Assembly (NCBI GenBank): GCA_017646015.1
Contig: JAGCNI010000010.1
Coordinates: 1 to 64,000 of the forward strand
Source of the DNA: Lentisphaeria bacterium
GTDB lineage: Bacteria > Verrucomicrobiota > Lentisphaeria > Victivallales > UBA1829
Direction: 5' to 3'
DNA length: 64,000 bases
In this document: positions 1-8,522 of the stretch, one piece after another
Numbering within the stretch: position 1 is the first letter of the stretch
How the letters are laid out: each line of letters begins with the position of its first letter
Notes under the pieces: model-generated
What the model saw: only the letters and a program-made list of their open reading frames with translations
Told to the model about the DNA's origin: nothing
Database searches by the model: none
Translations under genes and position numbers: made by a program

Positions 1-90
1 AATTATTACTGGCGGTGCGGCAACTGTTACTGGAATGACCTCTGGTCACGCAAATATCTGACCGATGCCAATCAGCGTTTTGCCAACTGA
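1..90 (+). CDS. C-terminal fragment of unknown protein (truncated by window edge)
   Basis: An open frame enters from the left edge and stops at TGA 88-90, giving 29 residues rich in Trp, Tyr and Cys (two C-x-x-C-like cysteines near the start, ending in ANQRFAN). There is no family signature that I recognise. It lies 42 bases upstream of the DUF4838 gene on the same strand, so it may belong to the same transcription unit. It could be the tail of a pseudopilin or glycan-related protein of the kind common in this group, but that is a guess from context only. Confidence 0.4.
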   Translation, partial: NYYWRCGNCYWNDLWSRKYLTDANQRFAN

Positions 91-132
91 AAATGAGATC
101 CTATTCTCCATATAAATAAAGGTGTAAAGACA

Positions 133-2511
133 ATGAGATTTTTGTGTGTCTTGCTGTTGCTGGCTGGAATGATCGGTGTCAGTGCAGCTGATTTTATTAA
201 AAACGGGAAAAGTGATTATGTTATCGTTGTTCCTGATTCTTCCGATATTGGCAACAAATTTGCGTTGAAAGAGTTGCAGGAATTTTTGAAGAAAGCATCC
301 GGGGTGGATTTCAAAGTTGCTGCTTCTGCACAGGCTCCGGCGGCGAAACGTATTTTTCTCGGGATCTCCGATGCAGCATTGAAGATTCTGGGAAAAGATC
401 CCCGTACCGGACTGAAAGATCAGGAACATTGCGTGAAAACTCTCGGCAGCGATCTTTTCCTGTATGGCAAGGGCAGTTGGGGAGATATGTTTGCGGTGTA
501 TGACTATCTTGAAAATGTACTTGGTTTCCGTTGGTTTGATCCCCGTGGAGGAGTCAAAGTTCCGGACTGCCGTAATCTTGAATGGAAAAAGATCGACCGC
601 CGCATTGCGTTCTCCATTCCCTACCGTGCCGCGACCGGATATTGGATCTATCACAGACCGTATGCTCATCTCTTTTTCCTGAGAAATCGTCAGAATTATT
701 CCTATATCCCGCGGTTCCTGAGAGAGAAAGGGATCCTGATTCCGGAGTCTGGCGATCTTACCGCTTATGGAACACATACTTTGCCTTCGTACATTCCCGG
801 CACCGCCAACCGGAATGTTTACAAACCTTTCAAATGGTTGAAAAATCAGAACTACTGGAAGACCAATCCTGAGTTTTTCGGTATCCGTGAAAATGGCAAA
901 CGCAATGGCGGAAGTCATCTTTGTTTCTCGAATGCGGAATTGCGTAAGGAATTGACTGCAAATTTATTGGAAAATATGCGTCTGCAGCCGGAATGTAAAG
1001 TTTTTTCCTTGGGCACACATGACTCTCCGGGACGTTTCTGTTTTTGTGAAAACTGTATTGCTCTGGAAAAGAAATACGGTTGTCTCGGCGGAGCTTATTT
1101 TGATTGTCTGATCGAACTCAGCAAAGAAGTTGCCAAAAAATATCCGGAAAATAAAATTTCTTTTCTGGTGTACCGCAAAGCCCAATCTCAGAAACCTCCG
1201 CAGAATCTCCGGAAACTGCCCGCCAACCTGATGCCGGTGTTTGCTCCGATCGATGACGATTTCGGAAAATCCTGGAAAGATCCTGTCAATGCCGGCTCCG
1301 CAGAGGATTTGAAAAATTGGGGAAAAATTTCTTCCAATCTTGGAATCTGGTATTATCCCAATCCGTACAGTGGGGATATTACTCCGCCGATCGGCAATAT
1401 CAACCGGCTTGTTACAGACATCAAGTTCATGGTTGCTGCGGGCATGACCCATGCTTTCTTTGAACACAATGTGGGTGTCTGCAACATGATTGGATTTACG
1501 GAATTGCAGAGTTATCTGATCCTTCAGCTGTTCAAAGATGTCAAACAGGATCCTGAAGTGCTGATTTCTGAATTCATGGAATTTGAATATGGAAAAGCAG
1601 CTCCGCTGATGCAGAAATATTTGAAAGATCTTGAAAAATCGACAGCAGAAAACAAGATGTTCATGCTCTGGAATGCCTCCGATAATGCCTATCTTCATCT
1701 GACCGCTGAAAATATGGTTCGCTGGTATGGCTGGTTCAATGAAATGGATTCTCTTGTGAAAAACGATCCTGTCCGGCGCGACAATGTGAACCGTGTGCGT
1801 CTGAATCTGGAATATGCCATGCTGATGCGTTACAACCGAATCATCAAAGCCTATCCGGATTTCAAGATCAAACCGCAGGAATTGGCAGATACTGTGCTTG
1901 CCCGTTTCAAGAAAACAATTGCTGATTTCTATGGAAACAGTTTCAAATTCCGCTCTGATGCTTCTTTGAAAGCCTTGAATGATAAAATCGGAAATGCGTT
2001 GATCCAGGCAGGAAAAGAGGGCAAACCGCTGCCTGCTGCGATCTTCGGAAAATATAAAGCCGATCAGATCATCCAGACTGTTCCGAGAACCCGGGGCCGG
2101 GATTTGCAGAATGATAAAGATGCCGCATGGGGTGTGGCAGCTCTGTTGAAGGAAAAACCGGCACCCGCATTGGTGCTGCCGTTTGTTCTCAATATCTATG
2201 ACTATGCCAACCGGAAATATTATCCGAATATCTTCCGGATCCGGAAAGAACAGATCGGTCCGCGCGGACAGTATCAGATCTACAAAGTCGGTAATGTCCG
2301 GACAATTTCTGCGGACTGCAATCTGCGATTCGGGAAAGACAGCTGGTATGAGATGCAGGCGAATCTCGGCGAGGCGTATGAAATGGGTTCCCTGAATAAG
2401 GTGCAGATCTATGCTTCGTTGAAATTTGAAGGTCCGCTGTACTATGCTGAAGATGCGGGGAAAGAGAACAAGGTTTATTGTGACCGTGTGATCATTGTTA
2501 AAAATCCCTGA
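133..2511 (+). CDS. Secreted DUF4838 domain protein (glycosidase-like)
   Basis: 792 residues starting with a clear signal peptide (MRFLCVLLLLAGMIGVSA, cleavage about residue 18-20), so the protein is exported. Residues ~25-150 look like the alpha-glucuronidase/GH20-type non-catalytic N-terminal fold (VIVVPDSSDIGNKFALKELQ), including the pattern of an N-domain that precedes a TIM barrel. The central part matches the DUF4838 type, with a Cys cluster FCFCENC at residues 302-308 and Trp-rich segments. DUF4838 proteins occur with polysaccharide-degradation genes in Bacteroidota, Lentisphaerota and Verrucomicrobiota and are presumed glycoside hydrolases; the substrate is unknown. The start is supported by AAAGGTG about 8 bases upstream. 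A strong intrinsic terminator follows at 2536-2570. Confidence 0.85.
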   Translation: MRFLCVLLLLAGMIGVSAADFIKNGKSDYVIVVPDSSDIGNKFALKELQEFLKKASGVDFKVAASAQAPAAKRIFLGISDAALKILGKDPRTGLKDQEHCVKTLGSDLFLYGKGSWGDMFAVYDYLENVLGFRWFDPRGGVKVPDCRNLEWKKIDRRIAFSIPYRAATGYWIYHRPYAHLFFLRNRQNYSYIPRFLREKGILIPESGDLTAYGTHTLPSYIPGTANRNVYKPFKWLKNQNYWKTNPEFFGIRENGKRNGGSHLCFSNAELRKELTANLLENMRLQPECKVFSLGTHDSPGRFCFCENCIALEKKYGCLGGAYFDCLIELSKEVAKKYPENKISFLVYRKAQSQKPPQNLRKLPANLMPVFAPIDDDFGKSWKDPVNAGSAEDLKNWGKISSNLGIWYYPNPYSGDITPPIGNINRLVTDIKFMVAAGMTHAFFEHNVGVCNMIGFTELQSYLILQLFKDVKQDPEVLISEFMEFEYGKAAPLMQKYLKDLEKSTAENKMFMLWNASDNAYLHLTAENMVRWYGWFNEMDSLVKNDPVRRDNVNRVRLNLEYAMLMRYNRIIKAYPDFKIKPQELADTVLARFKKTIADFYGNSFKFRSDASLKALNDKIGNALIQAGKEGKPLPAAIFGKYKADQIIQTVPRTRGRDLQNDKDAAWGVAALLKEKPAPALVLPFVLNIYDYANRKYYPNIFRIRKEQIGPRGQYQIYKVGNVRTISADCNLRFGKDSWYEMQANLGEAYEMGSLNKVQIYASLKFEGPLYYAEDAGKENKVYCDRVIIVKNP

Positions 2512-2535
2512 AAAATCATTTTTGATCGAAATCAT

Positions 2536-2570
2536 AAAAAAGATCCGGTTGTTGTGCCGGATCTTTTTTT
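2536..2570 (+). terminator. Intrinsic terminator after the DUF4838 gene
   Basis: Perfect inverted repeat AAAAAGATCCGG / CCGGATCTTTTT with an 8-base loop, ending in a seven-T run. It lies 25 bases after the stop codon and separates this gene from rlmI. Confidence 0.9.
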
Positions 2571-2593
2571 ATTATGGAAGTTGCTGAAGACTC

Positions 2594-2621
2594 TTGCACT
2601 TTGCGGGAAATGCTGTATGTT
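2594..2621 (+). promoter_or_regulatory. Sigma-70 promoter for rlmI
   Basis: TTGCAC at 2594-2599 and TATGTT at 2616-2621 with a 16-bp spacer, just after the terminator and 35 bases before the rlmI start. TTGCAC is also used as the -35 element before the LeuB-like gene. Confidence 0.55.
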
Positions 2622-2655
2622 ATCAGATATATTTTTATGAAAGGAATCTGATTGT

Positions 2656-3846
2656 ATGTATGATATTATTTTGAAACAGGGAAAAGAACGTTCATTTCAA
2701 CGCCGTCATCCGTGGGTTTTTTCCGGGGCATTGTCAAAGATTCCGCAGGGAGTAGGCAATGGTGAGACAGTACGTGTGTTGAGTTCTCAGGGGGAATTCC
2801 TCGGTTATGGAGCTTATTCCGCAACATCTTCCATCGCAATCAGGATCTGGTCATTTGATATCAATGATTTGCCGGGATATGATTTTTTTGAACGGAAATT
2901 CAGAGCCGCATTGACTTTCCGCAAAATCATTTTCAACAATGTACTGCCGGATTCATACCGTCTTGTTCATGCGGAATCCGATGGTTTGCCGGGTGTGATC
3001 GTGGATATCTATCCGGGATTTGCTGTTTGCCAGTTGTCCACCGCCGGTGCTGATTATTTCAGAAATGAGATCGCTGATGCGTTGTATTGTGTGACCGGCT
3101 GCAATGTATATGAACGATCTGATGTTGACAGCCGGAAACGGGAGGGATTGCCGGATGTGAAAGGTCTTTTGAAAGGAGTTGAACCTCCTGAATTTATTGA
3201 ATTTACAGAAAACGGGATCCGTTTCCGCAGTTCGTTGAAAGAGGGGCATAAAACCGGATTTTATCTGGATCAGCGTGTGAACCGTCAGGTTGTATCCTCT
3301 GCGGCTGCCGGGTGCGGGGATGTTTTGAATTGTTTCAGTTATACCGGAGGTTTCGGGTTGGCTGCGTTACATGGCGGAGCTCATCATGTATTGAATGTGG
3401 ATTCCTCCGGAGCGGCATTGGAGTTTGCCTGTTCCAATGCACAGCTCAATGGTTTTTCTACGGAACAATTTTCTGTTGAAGACGCCGATGTATTCCAGTT
3501 TTTGCGGAAATGCCGTGATTCCCGGAAGAGTTTTGATATGATCATATTGGATCCGCCGAAACTTGCGGAAACGATCAAACAGCGTGACAAAGCAGCACGA
3601 GCTTATAAAGATTTGAACCTGTTGGGATTCAAATTGTTGCGACCGGGCGGAAAATTATTCACCTTTTCCTGTTCCGGAGCGATGGATGATGATCTTTTTG
3701 AAAAAGTTGTTTGCAGTGCTGCACAGGATGCCAATGTCAATTTCCGAATTATTCAACATCTTGCCCAGGCTCCGGATCATGCTGTTTCCGGATTTTTCCC
3801 GGAAGGACATTATCTGAAAGGACTGTATCTGATCCGGACAGAATAA
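2656..3846 (+). CDS. rlmI: 23S rRNA (cytosine-C5) methyltransferase RlmI family
   Basis: 396 residues with the layout of the RlmI/YccW family: an N-terminal PUA domain (residues ~1-75, with the signature RRHPWVFSGAL), a linker beta domain, and a C-terminal Rossmann SAM-dependent methyltransferase with motif I-like CFSYTGGFG and the DPPKLA motif at 299-304. In E. coli RlmI makes m5C1962 in 23S rRNA. The length is the usual ~396. AAAGGAATC precedes the ATG. The gene is monocistronic, between a terminator and a convergent tRNA gene. The family assignment is firm; the exact target base is inferred from E. coli. Confidence 0.88.
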   Translation: MYDIILKQGKERSFQRRHPWVFSGALSKIPQGVGNGETVRVLSSQGEFLGYGAYSATSSIAIRIWSFDINDLPGYDFFERKFRAALTFRKIIFNNVLPDSYRLVHAESDGLPGVIVDIYPGFAVCQLSTAGADYFRNEIADALYCVTGCNVYERSDVDSRKREGLPDVKGLLKGVEPPEFIEFTENGIRFRSSLKEGHKTGFYLDQRVNRQVVSSAAAGCGDVLNCFSYTGGFGLAALHGGAHHVLNVDSSGAALEFACSNAQLNGFSTEQFSVEDADVFQFLRKCRDSRKSFDMIILDPPKLAETIKQRDKAARAYKDLNLLGFKLLRPGGKLFTFSCSGAMDDDLFEKVVCSAAQDANVNFRIIQHLAQAPDHAVSGFFPEGHYLKGLYLIRTE

Positions 3847-3925
3847 GAGAAAATACTGTTTTATCGAGTGTTGGAATCAGAAAACAGAGTGTGGAAATTA
3901 AAAATCATGTGGTTTAAAACAAAAA

Positions 3926-3999
3926 TGGCTGCCCGACCAGGATTCGAACCTAGACAAACTGAACCAGAATCAGTTGTGCTACCGTTACACCATCGGGCA
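3926..3999 (-). tRNA. tRNA-Gln(CTG)
   Basis: On the minus strand a 74-nt cloverleaf: acceptor stem TGCCCGA/TCGGGCA, D-arm GTGTAACGGTAGCAC, anticodon stem ACTGA/TCAGT with loop TTCTGGT giving anticodon CTG, T-loop GGTTCGAATCC, discriminator G and an encoded CCA. A T-rich tail follows directly. It is an ordinary bacterial tRNA-Gln resembling Bacteroidota types in its D-arm. Confidence 0.93.
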
Positions 4000-4011
4000 G
4001 ATTATGGCATT

Positions 4012-4039
4012 AATATACCAACGATTTTTAATTTTTCAA
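4012..4039 (-). promoter_or_regulatory. Promoter for tRNA-Gln
   Basis: On the minus strand TTGAAA (4039-4034), a 16-bp spacer and TATATT (4017-4012), ending 13 bases before the mature tRNA 5' end. The same hexamer pair and spacing recur before the rnf operon and the GntR gene at 28810. Confidence 0.7.
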
Positions 4040-4272
4040 GCGGGAAAGTGAAAAAAAATCAAAAAAAATTAAAGTTATAAATTTTCTTGTTTTTTCGTTT
4101 TGTCATAACTTCTGAATACAACGATGTTTCCGGCGGAAGAATACTCTGAAGAGAAAAACGTTGTTTTTCAAAAAAAGAGCTTGATCATGAAAGAAAACGG
4201 CGGATTTATTATAAAATAAAGAGAAAAACCGGAAAAAAGAGAGATATTTGCACTTATTTCTCCCGTTGCCGC

Positions 4273-4301
4273 TTGACATCATCCCTATTGCAGGGTAAAT
4301 T
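4273..4301 (+). promoter_or_regulatory. Sigma-70 promoter for rpsA
   Basis: TTGACA (4273-4278), 17-bp spacer, TAAATT (4296-4301). The predicted start point near 4308 leaves a leader of roughly 85 bases. Confidence 0.8.
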
Positions 4302-4323
4302 ACTTGATTGATAAGGAAGGTGT

Positions 4324-4344
4324 ATTCCGGTAGGTTGCCGGAAT
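4324..4344 (+). promoter_or_regulatory. Hairpin in the rpsA leader
   Basis: ATTCCGG / CCGGAAT with a 7-base loop in the untranslated leader of rpsA. No T-run follows, so it is not a terminator. It could be a binding site for S1 autoregulation, an idea based on E. coli rpsA only. Confidence 0.4.
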
Positions 4345-4394
4345 GCAGGGTGTTTTCTAAACTCAACAAACTTAACTAAAGAAAAACAAACAAC

Positions 4395-6137
4395 ATGTCT
4401 GAAGCACAAAACAACACAAAGAGCTACGTCGATCTGAGCAACAATCTTTCCATGGAAGAACTTCTCGGCGGCGCCTCCGCCTCCAGCAGCTTTGCTGAAG
4501 GATCCATCGTAACCGGTAAAATCGTAGAAAAACGTCAGGATGGAGCCCTCGTTGACATCGGTTACAAAGCCGAAGGTTTCATTGCCAGCACTGAATTCCG
4601 CAACTGGGAAGAAGTCAAAAACGGCGACGAACTTGATGTGTTTCTCGAAGCAATCGAAAACGAAAGCAACATGCCGGAAATCAGCCTCTCCAAGGCTAAT
4701 TTCATCCGCTCCTGGGAAAAAATCACCTCTGAATACGGTGAAGGCAGCGTGATCAACGGTCTGATGAAACATCGTGTCAAAGGCGGTATCATCATCGATC
4801 TCAATGGCGTTGAAGCATTCCTCCCGGGTTCCCAGATCGATATCGGTCCGGTCAAGAACATGGATGAATTCATCGGCAAAGAATATGAACTCAAGATCCT
4901 CAAGATCAATCAGGAACGCAAAAACATCGTTGTTTCCCGTCGCGCTCTCCTCGAAGAATCCCGCAAGGATCGCCGCTCTGCTCTCCTCAAGGAAATGGAA
5001 GTCGGTCAGCTTCGCAACGGTACTGTCAAAAACATCACTGACTTCGGTGCATTCATCGATCTCGGCGGCGTTGACGGCCTTCTGCACATCACCGATATGT
5101 CCTGGGGCAGAATCTCTCATCCCTCCGAAATGCTTGAACTCAGTCAGGAAATCGAAGTCATGGTCCTCGATATCGACTTTGACAAAGAACGCGTTTCCCT
5201 GGGTCTCAAACAGAAATCTCAGAATCCGTGGGATGAAGTTGAAACCAAATATGCAATCGGCAGCGTAGTGAAAGGCCGTATCGTCAACATCATGCCCTAT
5301 GGCGCATTCGTCGAAATCGAACAGGGTGTTGAAGGTCTGATCCACGTCTCCGAAATGTCCTGGACCAAACGCGTTACCAAAGCAGGCGATGTCGTCAGCG
5401 TTGGTGAAGAAGTCGAAGCAGTTGTCCTCGACATTGATAAAGAAGGCAAGAAGATCTCTCTCGGTCTCCGTCAGAAGACCCGTAATCCGTGGGAAGTTCT
5501 CGCTGAAAAATATCCTGCCGGAAGCCGCATCAAAGGTAAAGTCCGCAACATGACCAGCTATGGTGCATTCGTTGAAATCGAAAACGATATCGACGGTATG
5601 ATCCACGTCTCCGACATGTCCTGGACACGCAAGATCAACAACCCGAACGAAGTTCTCAAAGTCGGTGATGAAGTTGATGCTGTTATCCTCGACATCGATC
5701 CTCAGCAGCAGCGTATCTCCCTCGGTCTCAAACAGACCGAAGATGATCCGTGGTCTGAAATCGAAAACCTTTACAAGATCGGTGATGTTGTCAAAGGTAA
5801 AGTCACCAAGATCACTGCTTTCGGTGCATTTATCGAACTTTCCCGCAAGATCGACGGTCTGGTCCACATTTCCCAGATCAGCAAAGATCACGTTGAAAAG
5901 GTCAAAGATAAACTCAACCTCAATCAGGAAATCGAAGCTCGTGTCATCAAGATCGACAAAGATGAACGCCGTATCGGATTGAGCATCAAAGCTCTTGAAG
6001 AAGGCTACACCGAAGATGATCTGAAAGCCGCTGGCGAAGAAGTTTCCGCAGCTCTGAAACCGGGCATGGATCTGGTTGACATGGGCAAGGTCCTTGACAG
6101 TGCTCTCGATGGTCTCGACATCGAAGAAGAAAAATAA
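4395..6137 (+). CDS. rpsA: 30S ribosomal protein S1
   Basis: 580 residues made of six consecutive S1/OB-fold repeats (roughly residues 31-98, 115-182, 206-276, 291-362, 377-448, 464-535). The last four carry the standard pattern G-x-V-x-x-I-x-x-[FY]-GAF-[IV] followed by G-[LM]-[IVL]-H-[IV]-[ST]. S1 binds mRNA on the small subunit and helps initiation. Codon use is visibly different from neighbours: Leu is mostly CTC and Ile ATC, as expected of a very highly expressed gene. The leader before the ATG is A-rich and lacks a Shine-Dalgarno sequence, unlike most genes here. The next gene starts 40 bases downstream behind AGGAGGG. Confidence 0.95.
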   Translation: MSEAQNNTKSYVDLSNNLSMEELLGGASASSSFAEGSIVTGKIVEKRQDGALVDIGYKAEGFIASTEFRNWEEVKNGDELDVFLEAIENESNMPEISLSKANFIRSWEKITSEYGEGSVINGLMKHRVKGGIIIDLNGVEAFLPGSQIDIGPVKNMDEFIGKEYELKILKINQERKNIVVSRRALLEESRKDRRSALLKEMEVGQLRNGTVKNITDFGAFIDLGGVDGLLHITDMSWGRISHPSEMLELSQEIEVMVLDIDFDKERVSLGLKQKSQNPWDEVETKYAIGSVVKGRIVNIMPYGAFVEIEQGVEGLIHVSEMSWTKRVTKAGDVVSVGEEVEAVVLDIDKEGKKISLGLRQKTRNPWEVLAEKYPAGSRIKGKVRNMTSYGAFVEIENDIDGMIHVSDMSWTRKINNPNEVLKVGDEVDAVILDIDPQQQRISLGLKQTEDDPWSEIENLYKIGDVVKGKVTKITAFGAFIELSRKIDGLVHISQISKDHVEKVKDKLNLNQEIEARVIKIDKDERRIGLSIKALEEGYTEDDLKAAGEEVSAALKPGMDLVDMGKVLDSALDGLDIEEEK

Positions 6138-6177
6138 TCATCTTTCATAAATATTCAGCGCAGGAGGGCTGTTCGCA

Positions 6178-7317
6178 ATGGATGATAACGGAAAAAATGG
6201 TCAGTTGACTTTTGATTTCGGAACAGATTTTGAATCTGTGAACAGTACTCCTGAGTTGGAAGAAGAGGATCTGCAAGTCGAACAGGAAGAGATTCCCGGA
6301 TTGGCAGATCCTGATGAAGATGAAGATAAGCAGATCGCAGAATTTATGTGGGAGGAACGTGTTTCTTCCGCAGAGGATCCTGCGGTCTCTTTTGTTTCTG
6401 ATGAACAGAATGTACCGGAAACTTCTGCAGCTGAAGTGGAAGTTTCTGTTCCGGAAGAAACAGAAAAAGTCCCAGCCGTTGAAAACGGGACTGCTGTTGA
6501 AGAAACAGTTATGGAAACGGAATCTTCTGTGGCGGCGGAAGAGATCATTATTGTAAAGGAAGCCGCACAGAAAAAAATCACATTGAACCGTCAGAATCTG
6601 AAACGTGCGGCGTTGGCTTTTCTGGCTTCGTTGAAACCTGCCGGAGCAGCGTTGGATGTGATCACCCGGAATCAGCGTTACCGTGCGGATGCTGCGGCTT
6701 TCTGGCTTGCAGCGGCAAACCGGAAATCATCCAGTGTCAACCGGACAGCTCTTGTGGAAGTCCGGACAGAATCTGAAACGGTATTGGAGTATTCCGGCAA
6801 AACGGAACAGTTGAATCTGTTGCGTCTTGCCAGATTGAAAAAGGAATCTCTGGAAGAAGAAATCCGCCGTACAGAGCCGGATTTGAAAGAGAGAACTACT
6901 TTATTTTCTGAATTTGAACAATGGAATTATTCCGCCAGCCGGAATTCAGCCTATCGAGAATGTCTCCGTCAGATCGAACTGTTGGAACGGGCATTGTATA
7001 AGGGCAGCCGTTCGGAACGGATCCGTTCAGCGAATGCCGCATCGGAATTATATCTGGTTGTGCCTGAAAATTCGATTGATCCTGCCGTAGTTGCTGATGG
7101 CTGGGGAGTTGTTTTTGTTGATTCCCGCTTGCGCTTCCGTCTGGTGAAAGAAGCGGAATGCCGGGATTGTTCCCGTGAAAATATGGATCGTCTTGCTTTG
7201 AATATTGCGGCAGCGTCATTGGAACATGTTTATTTTGCCAATGGGATATTCTGCGGAGGGAATGACTCTGAACCTGTGGTTGGACCTCTTCCCCGAAAAA
7301 GACGTCGATCCTGTTGA
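6178..7317 (+). CDS. Acidic hypothetical protein with PD-(D/E)XK-like C-terminal half
   Basis: 379 residues, start fixed by AGGAGGG 9 bases upstream. Residues 1-125 are low complexity and strongly acidic (runs of Glu and Asp, probably disordered). From ~135 the protein is folded-looking: RYRADAAAFW followed ~25 residues later by ALVEVR, then a basic helical region (~220-285), then LYLVVPE and ADGWGVVFVD. This order (RAD near a strand, then an E-x-[KR] strand, then a conserved 'voluntary' LVVP and DGWG pair) resembles MmcB-type PD-(D/E)XK proteins, but the Lys is Arg, so I treat this as a hypothesis. It ends in a basic tail. It is co-directional with rpsA, 40 bases downstream, so it is probably co-transcribed. 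Its function is unknown. Confidence 0.7.
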   Translation: MDDNGKNGQLTFDFGTDFESVNSTPELEEEDLQVEQEEIPGLADPDEDEDKQIAEFMWEERVSSAEDPAVSFVSDEQNVPETSAAEVEVSVPEETEKVPAVENGTAVEETVMETESSVAAEEIIIVKEAAQKKITLNRQNLKRAALAFLASLKPAGAALDVITRNQRYRADAAAFWLAAANRKSSSVNRTALVEVRTESETVLEYSGKTEQLNLLRLARLKKESLEEEIRRTEPDLKERTTLFSEFEQWNYSASRNSAYRECLRQIELLERALYKGSRSERIRSANAASELYLVVPENSIDPAVVADGWGVVFVDSRLRFRLVKEAECRDCSRENMDRLALNIAAASLEHVYFANGIFCGGNDSEPVVGPLPRKRRRSC

Positions 7318-7331
7318 TCCCTGGAGTATCT

Positions 7332-8333
7332 ATGGGAAAAATTTTTGCATATTTTATCTATCTTTTAACGCAAGCGGTCACAACTGCAGTCGGTTGGATG
7401 AGCCGCAAGACTTTGCGCCGTACAGCTTCTTTCATTGGCTGGGTAATGTATATCATTCCCGGTTTCGGTTCTTTATGTCGCAAGAATATCCATGCTGCCT
7501 TTCCTGAAATGCCGGATGAAAAAGTCCGGGAAACAGCGTTGAAAAGTCTTCAGAATCTGGTTTTGACATTAGAGGAATTTTTCTGGATCCAGAGACATCC
7601 GGAAAAGTTTACAGAATATCTTGACCGTCAGGATTGCGAGGAGTGCTGTCTGGCGGGTTTGGCGCATACCGCTTCCGGCAAGAGTGCGATCCTTGTCACT
7701 CCTCATCTTGGAAATTGGGAATTCGCAGGCAGAACGCTTGCATCTTATTATAAATTCCGTATGGCGACAGTTGTCCGCTCTTCCCGGAATCCTTATCTTG
7801 ACAAGCTGATCAGTGACGGACGCAAATCGGGCGATGTGAAGATCATTTTTTCCAAAGGTGCGGCGAAAGCGATGCATCATGCGATGAATGACGGCTATGC
7901 GATCGGAATTCTGATCGATCAGAATACCCGTGTCCGTCATGGAGGTGTTTTTGTCAACATGTTCGGCTTGCCGGTTCCTGTGAGCCGTGCACCTGCTGTG
8001 CTTGCCAAAGGGAAAGATTGTTTTATCGCAGTCGGTACCGTTCTGCGTGACGGGGATCGTTACCGTGCGATCCTCCGGCAGTTGCCAAAACCGTCCAGTG
8101 AATATGCTTCTGATGAGGAACTGATTCAGGCGATCACGATAATTTCAGAAGAATTCATCCGTATGGCTCCGGAGCAGTATTTGTGGATGTATAAACGTTT
8201 TCAGTATATTCCGCCGGATGTTTCAGAGGAAGTCCGGAAACGTTTTCCGGATTATGCGATTGAAACCACTCCCAGTTTTTATTCCAATGCGGAGCGTCGC
8301 TGCAATAAGAAACGGAACAAAGACTGGCAGTGA
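7332..8333 (+). CDS. LpxL/HtrB-family lysophospholipid (lipid A) acyltransferase
   Basis: 333 residues of the lipid A acyltransferase family, which transfers a secondary acyl chain to lipid A at the inner membrane. The hallmark H-x4-E motif is seen as HLGNWE at residues 125-130, followed by RSSRNP and an IDQNTR segment typical of the family. The N-terminus is a membrane helix (IFAYFIYLLTQAVTTAV). I chose ATG 7332 because GGAG sits 5 bases upstream; the upstream TTG at 7314 overlaps the previous stop and has no ribosome site. There is no terminator before it, so it probably belongs to the rpsA transcript. Confidence 0.85.
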   Translation: MGKIFAYFIYLLTQAVTTAVGWMSRKTLRRTASFIGWVMYIIPGFGSLCRKNIHAAFPEMPDEKVRETALKSLQNLVLTLEEFFWIQRHPEKFTEYLDRQDCEECCLAGLAHTASGKSAILVTPHLGNWEFAGRTLASYYKFRMATVVRSSRNPYLDKLISDGRKSGDVKIIFSKGAAKAMHHAMNDGYAIGILIDQNTRVRHGGVFVNMFGLPVPVSRAPAVLAKGKDCFIAVGTVLRDGDRYRAILRQLPKPSSEYASDEELIQAITIISEEFIRMAPEQYLWMYKRFQYIPPDVSEEVRKRFPDYAIETTPSFYSNAERRCNKKRNKDWQ

Positions 8334-8522
8334 AGTTTCAGGTTTTTTGTTTCAAAATTGTATTTTTCTGATCTGCTGCATCTGTTTTGATTTTCAATTT
8401 TGAAAAATCGGCATATTCTCCAATAAAAATTCTGTTTTTCTATTTGTAACAATGGAAAAAAAAGTGTTTGGGTGTATATTATTTTATCTGTGATAAAATT
8501 TTGAGGAAAGAGAGATACAGAA

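Larger units (their letters stand above)
4000..4394. other. 395-bp intergenic region: divergent tRNA and rpsA promoters
   Basis: AT-rich spacer between tRNA-Gln (minus) and rpsA (plus). It holds the tRNA promoter at its left end, the rpsA promoter and an untranslated leader at its right end. Between about 4050 and 4255 I see only A/T-rich sequence with no coding or RNA signature. Confidence 0.7.

Noticed and set aside
964-2535. 523-codon open frame antisense to the DUF4838 gene
   Set aside because: No signal peptide or family pattern. The plus-strand frame has a ribosome site and a terminator.
4254-5891. Long open frame (545 codons) on the minus strand, antisense to rpsA
   Set aside because: It lies within rpsA, has no ribosome site, and arises because the gene's biased codons (GAA, ATC) read as TTC and GAT on the other strand. 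The S1 repeats show which strand is real.
6201-6581. Ser/Thr-rich open frame on the minus strand opposite the acidic gene
   Set aside because: A mirror of GAA/GAG codons (TTC/CTC) without a ribosome site. Low-complexity artefact.
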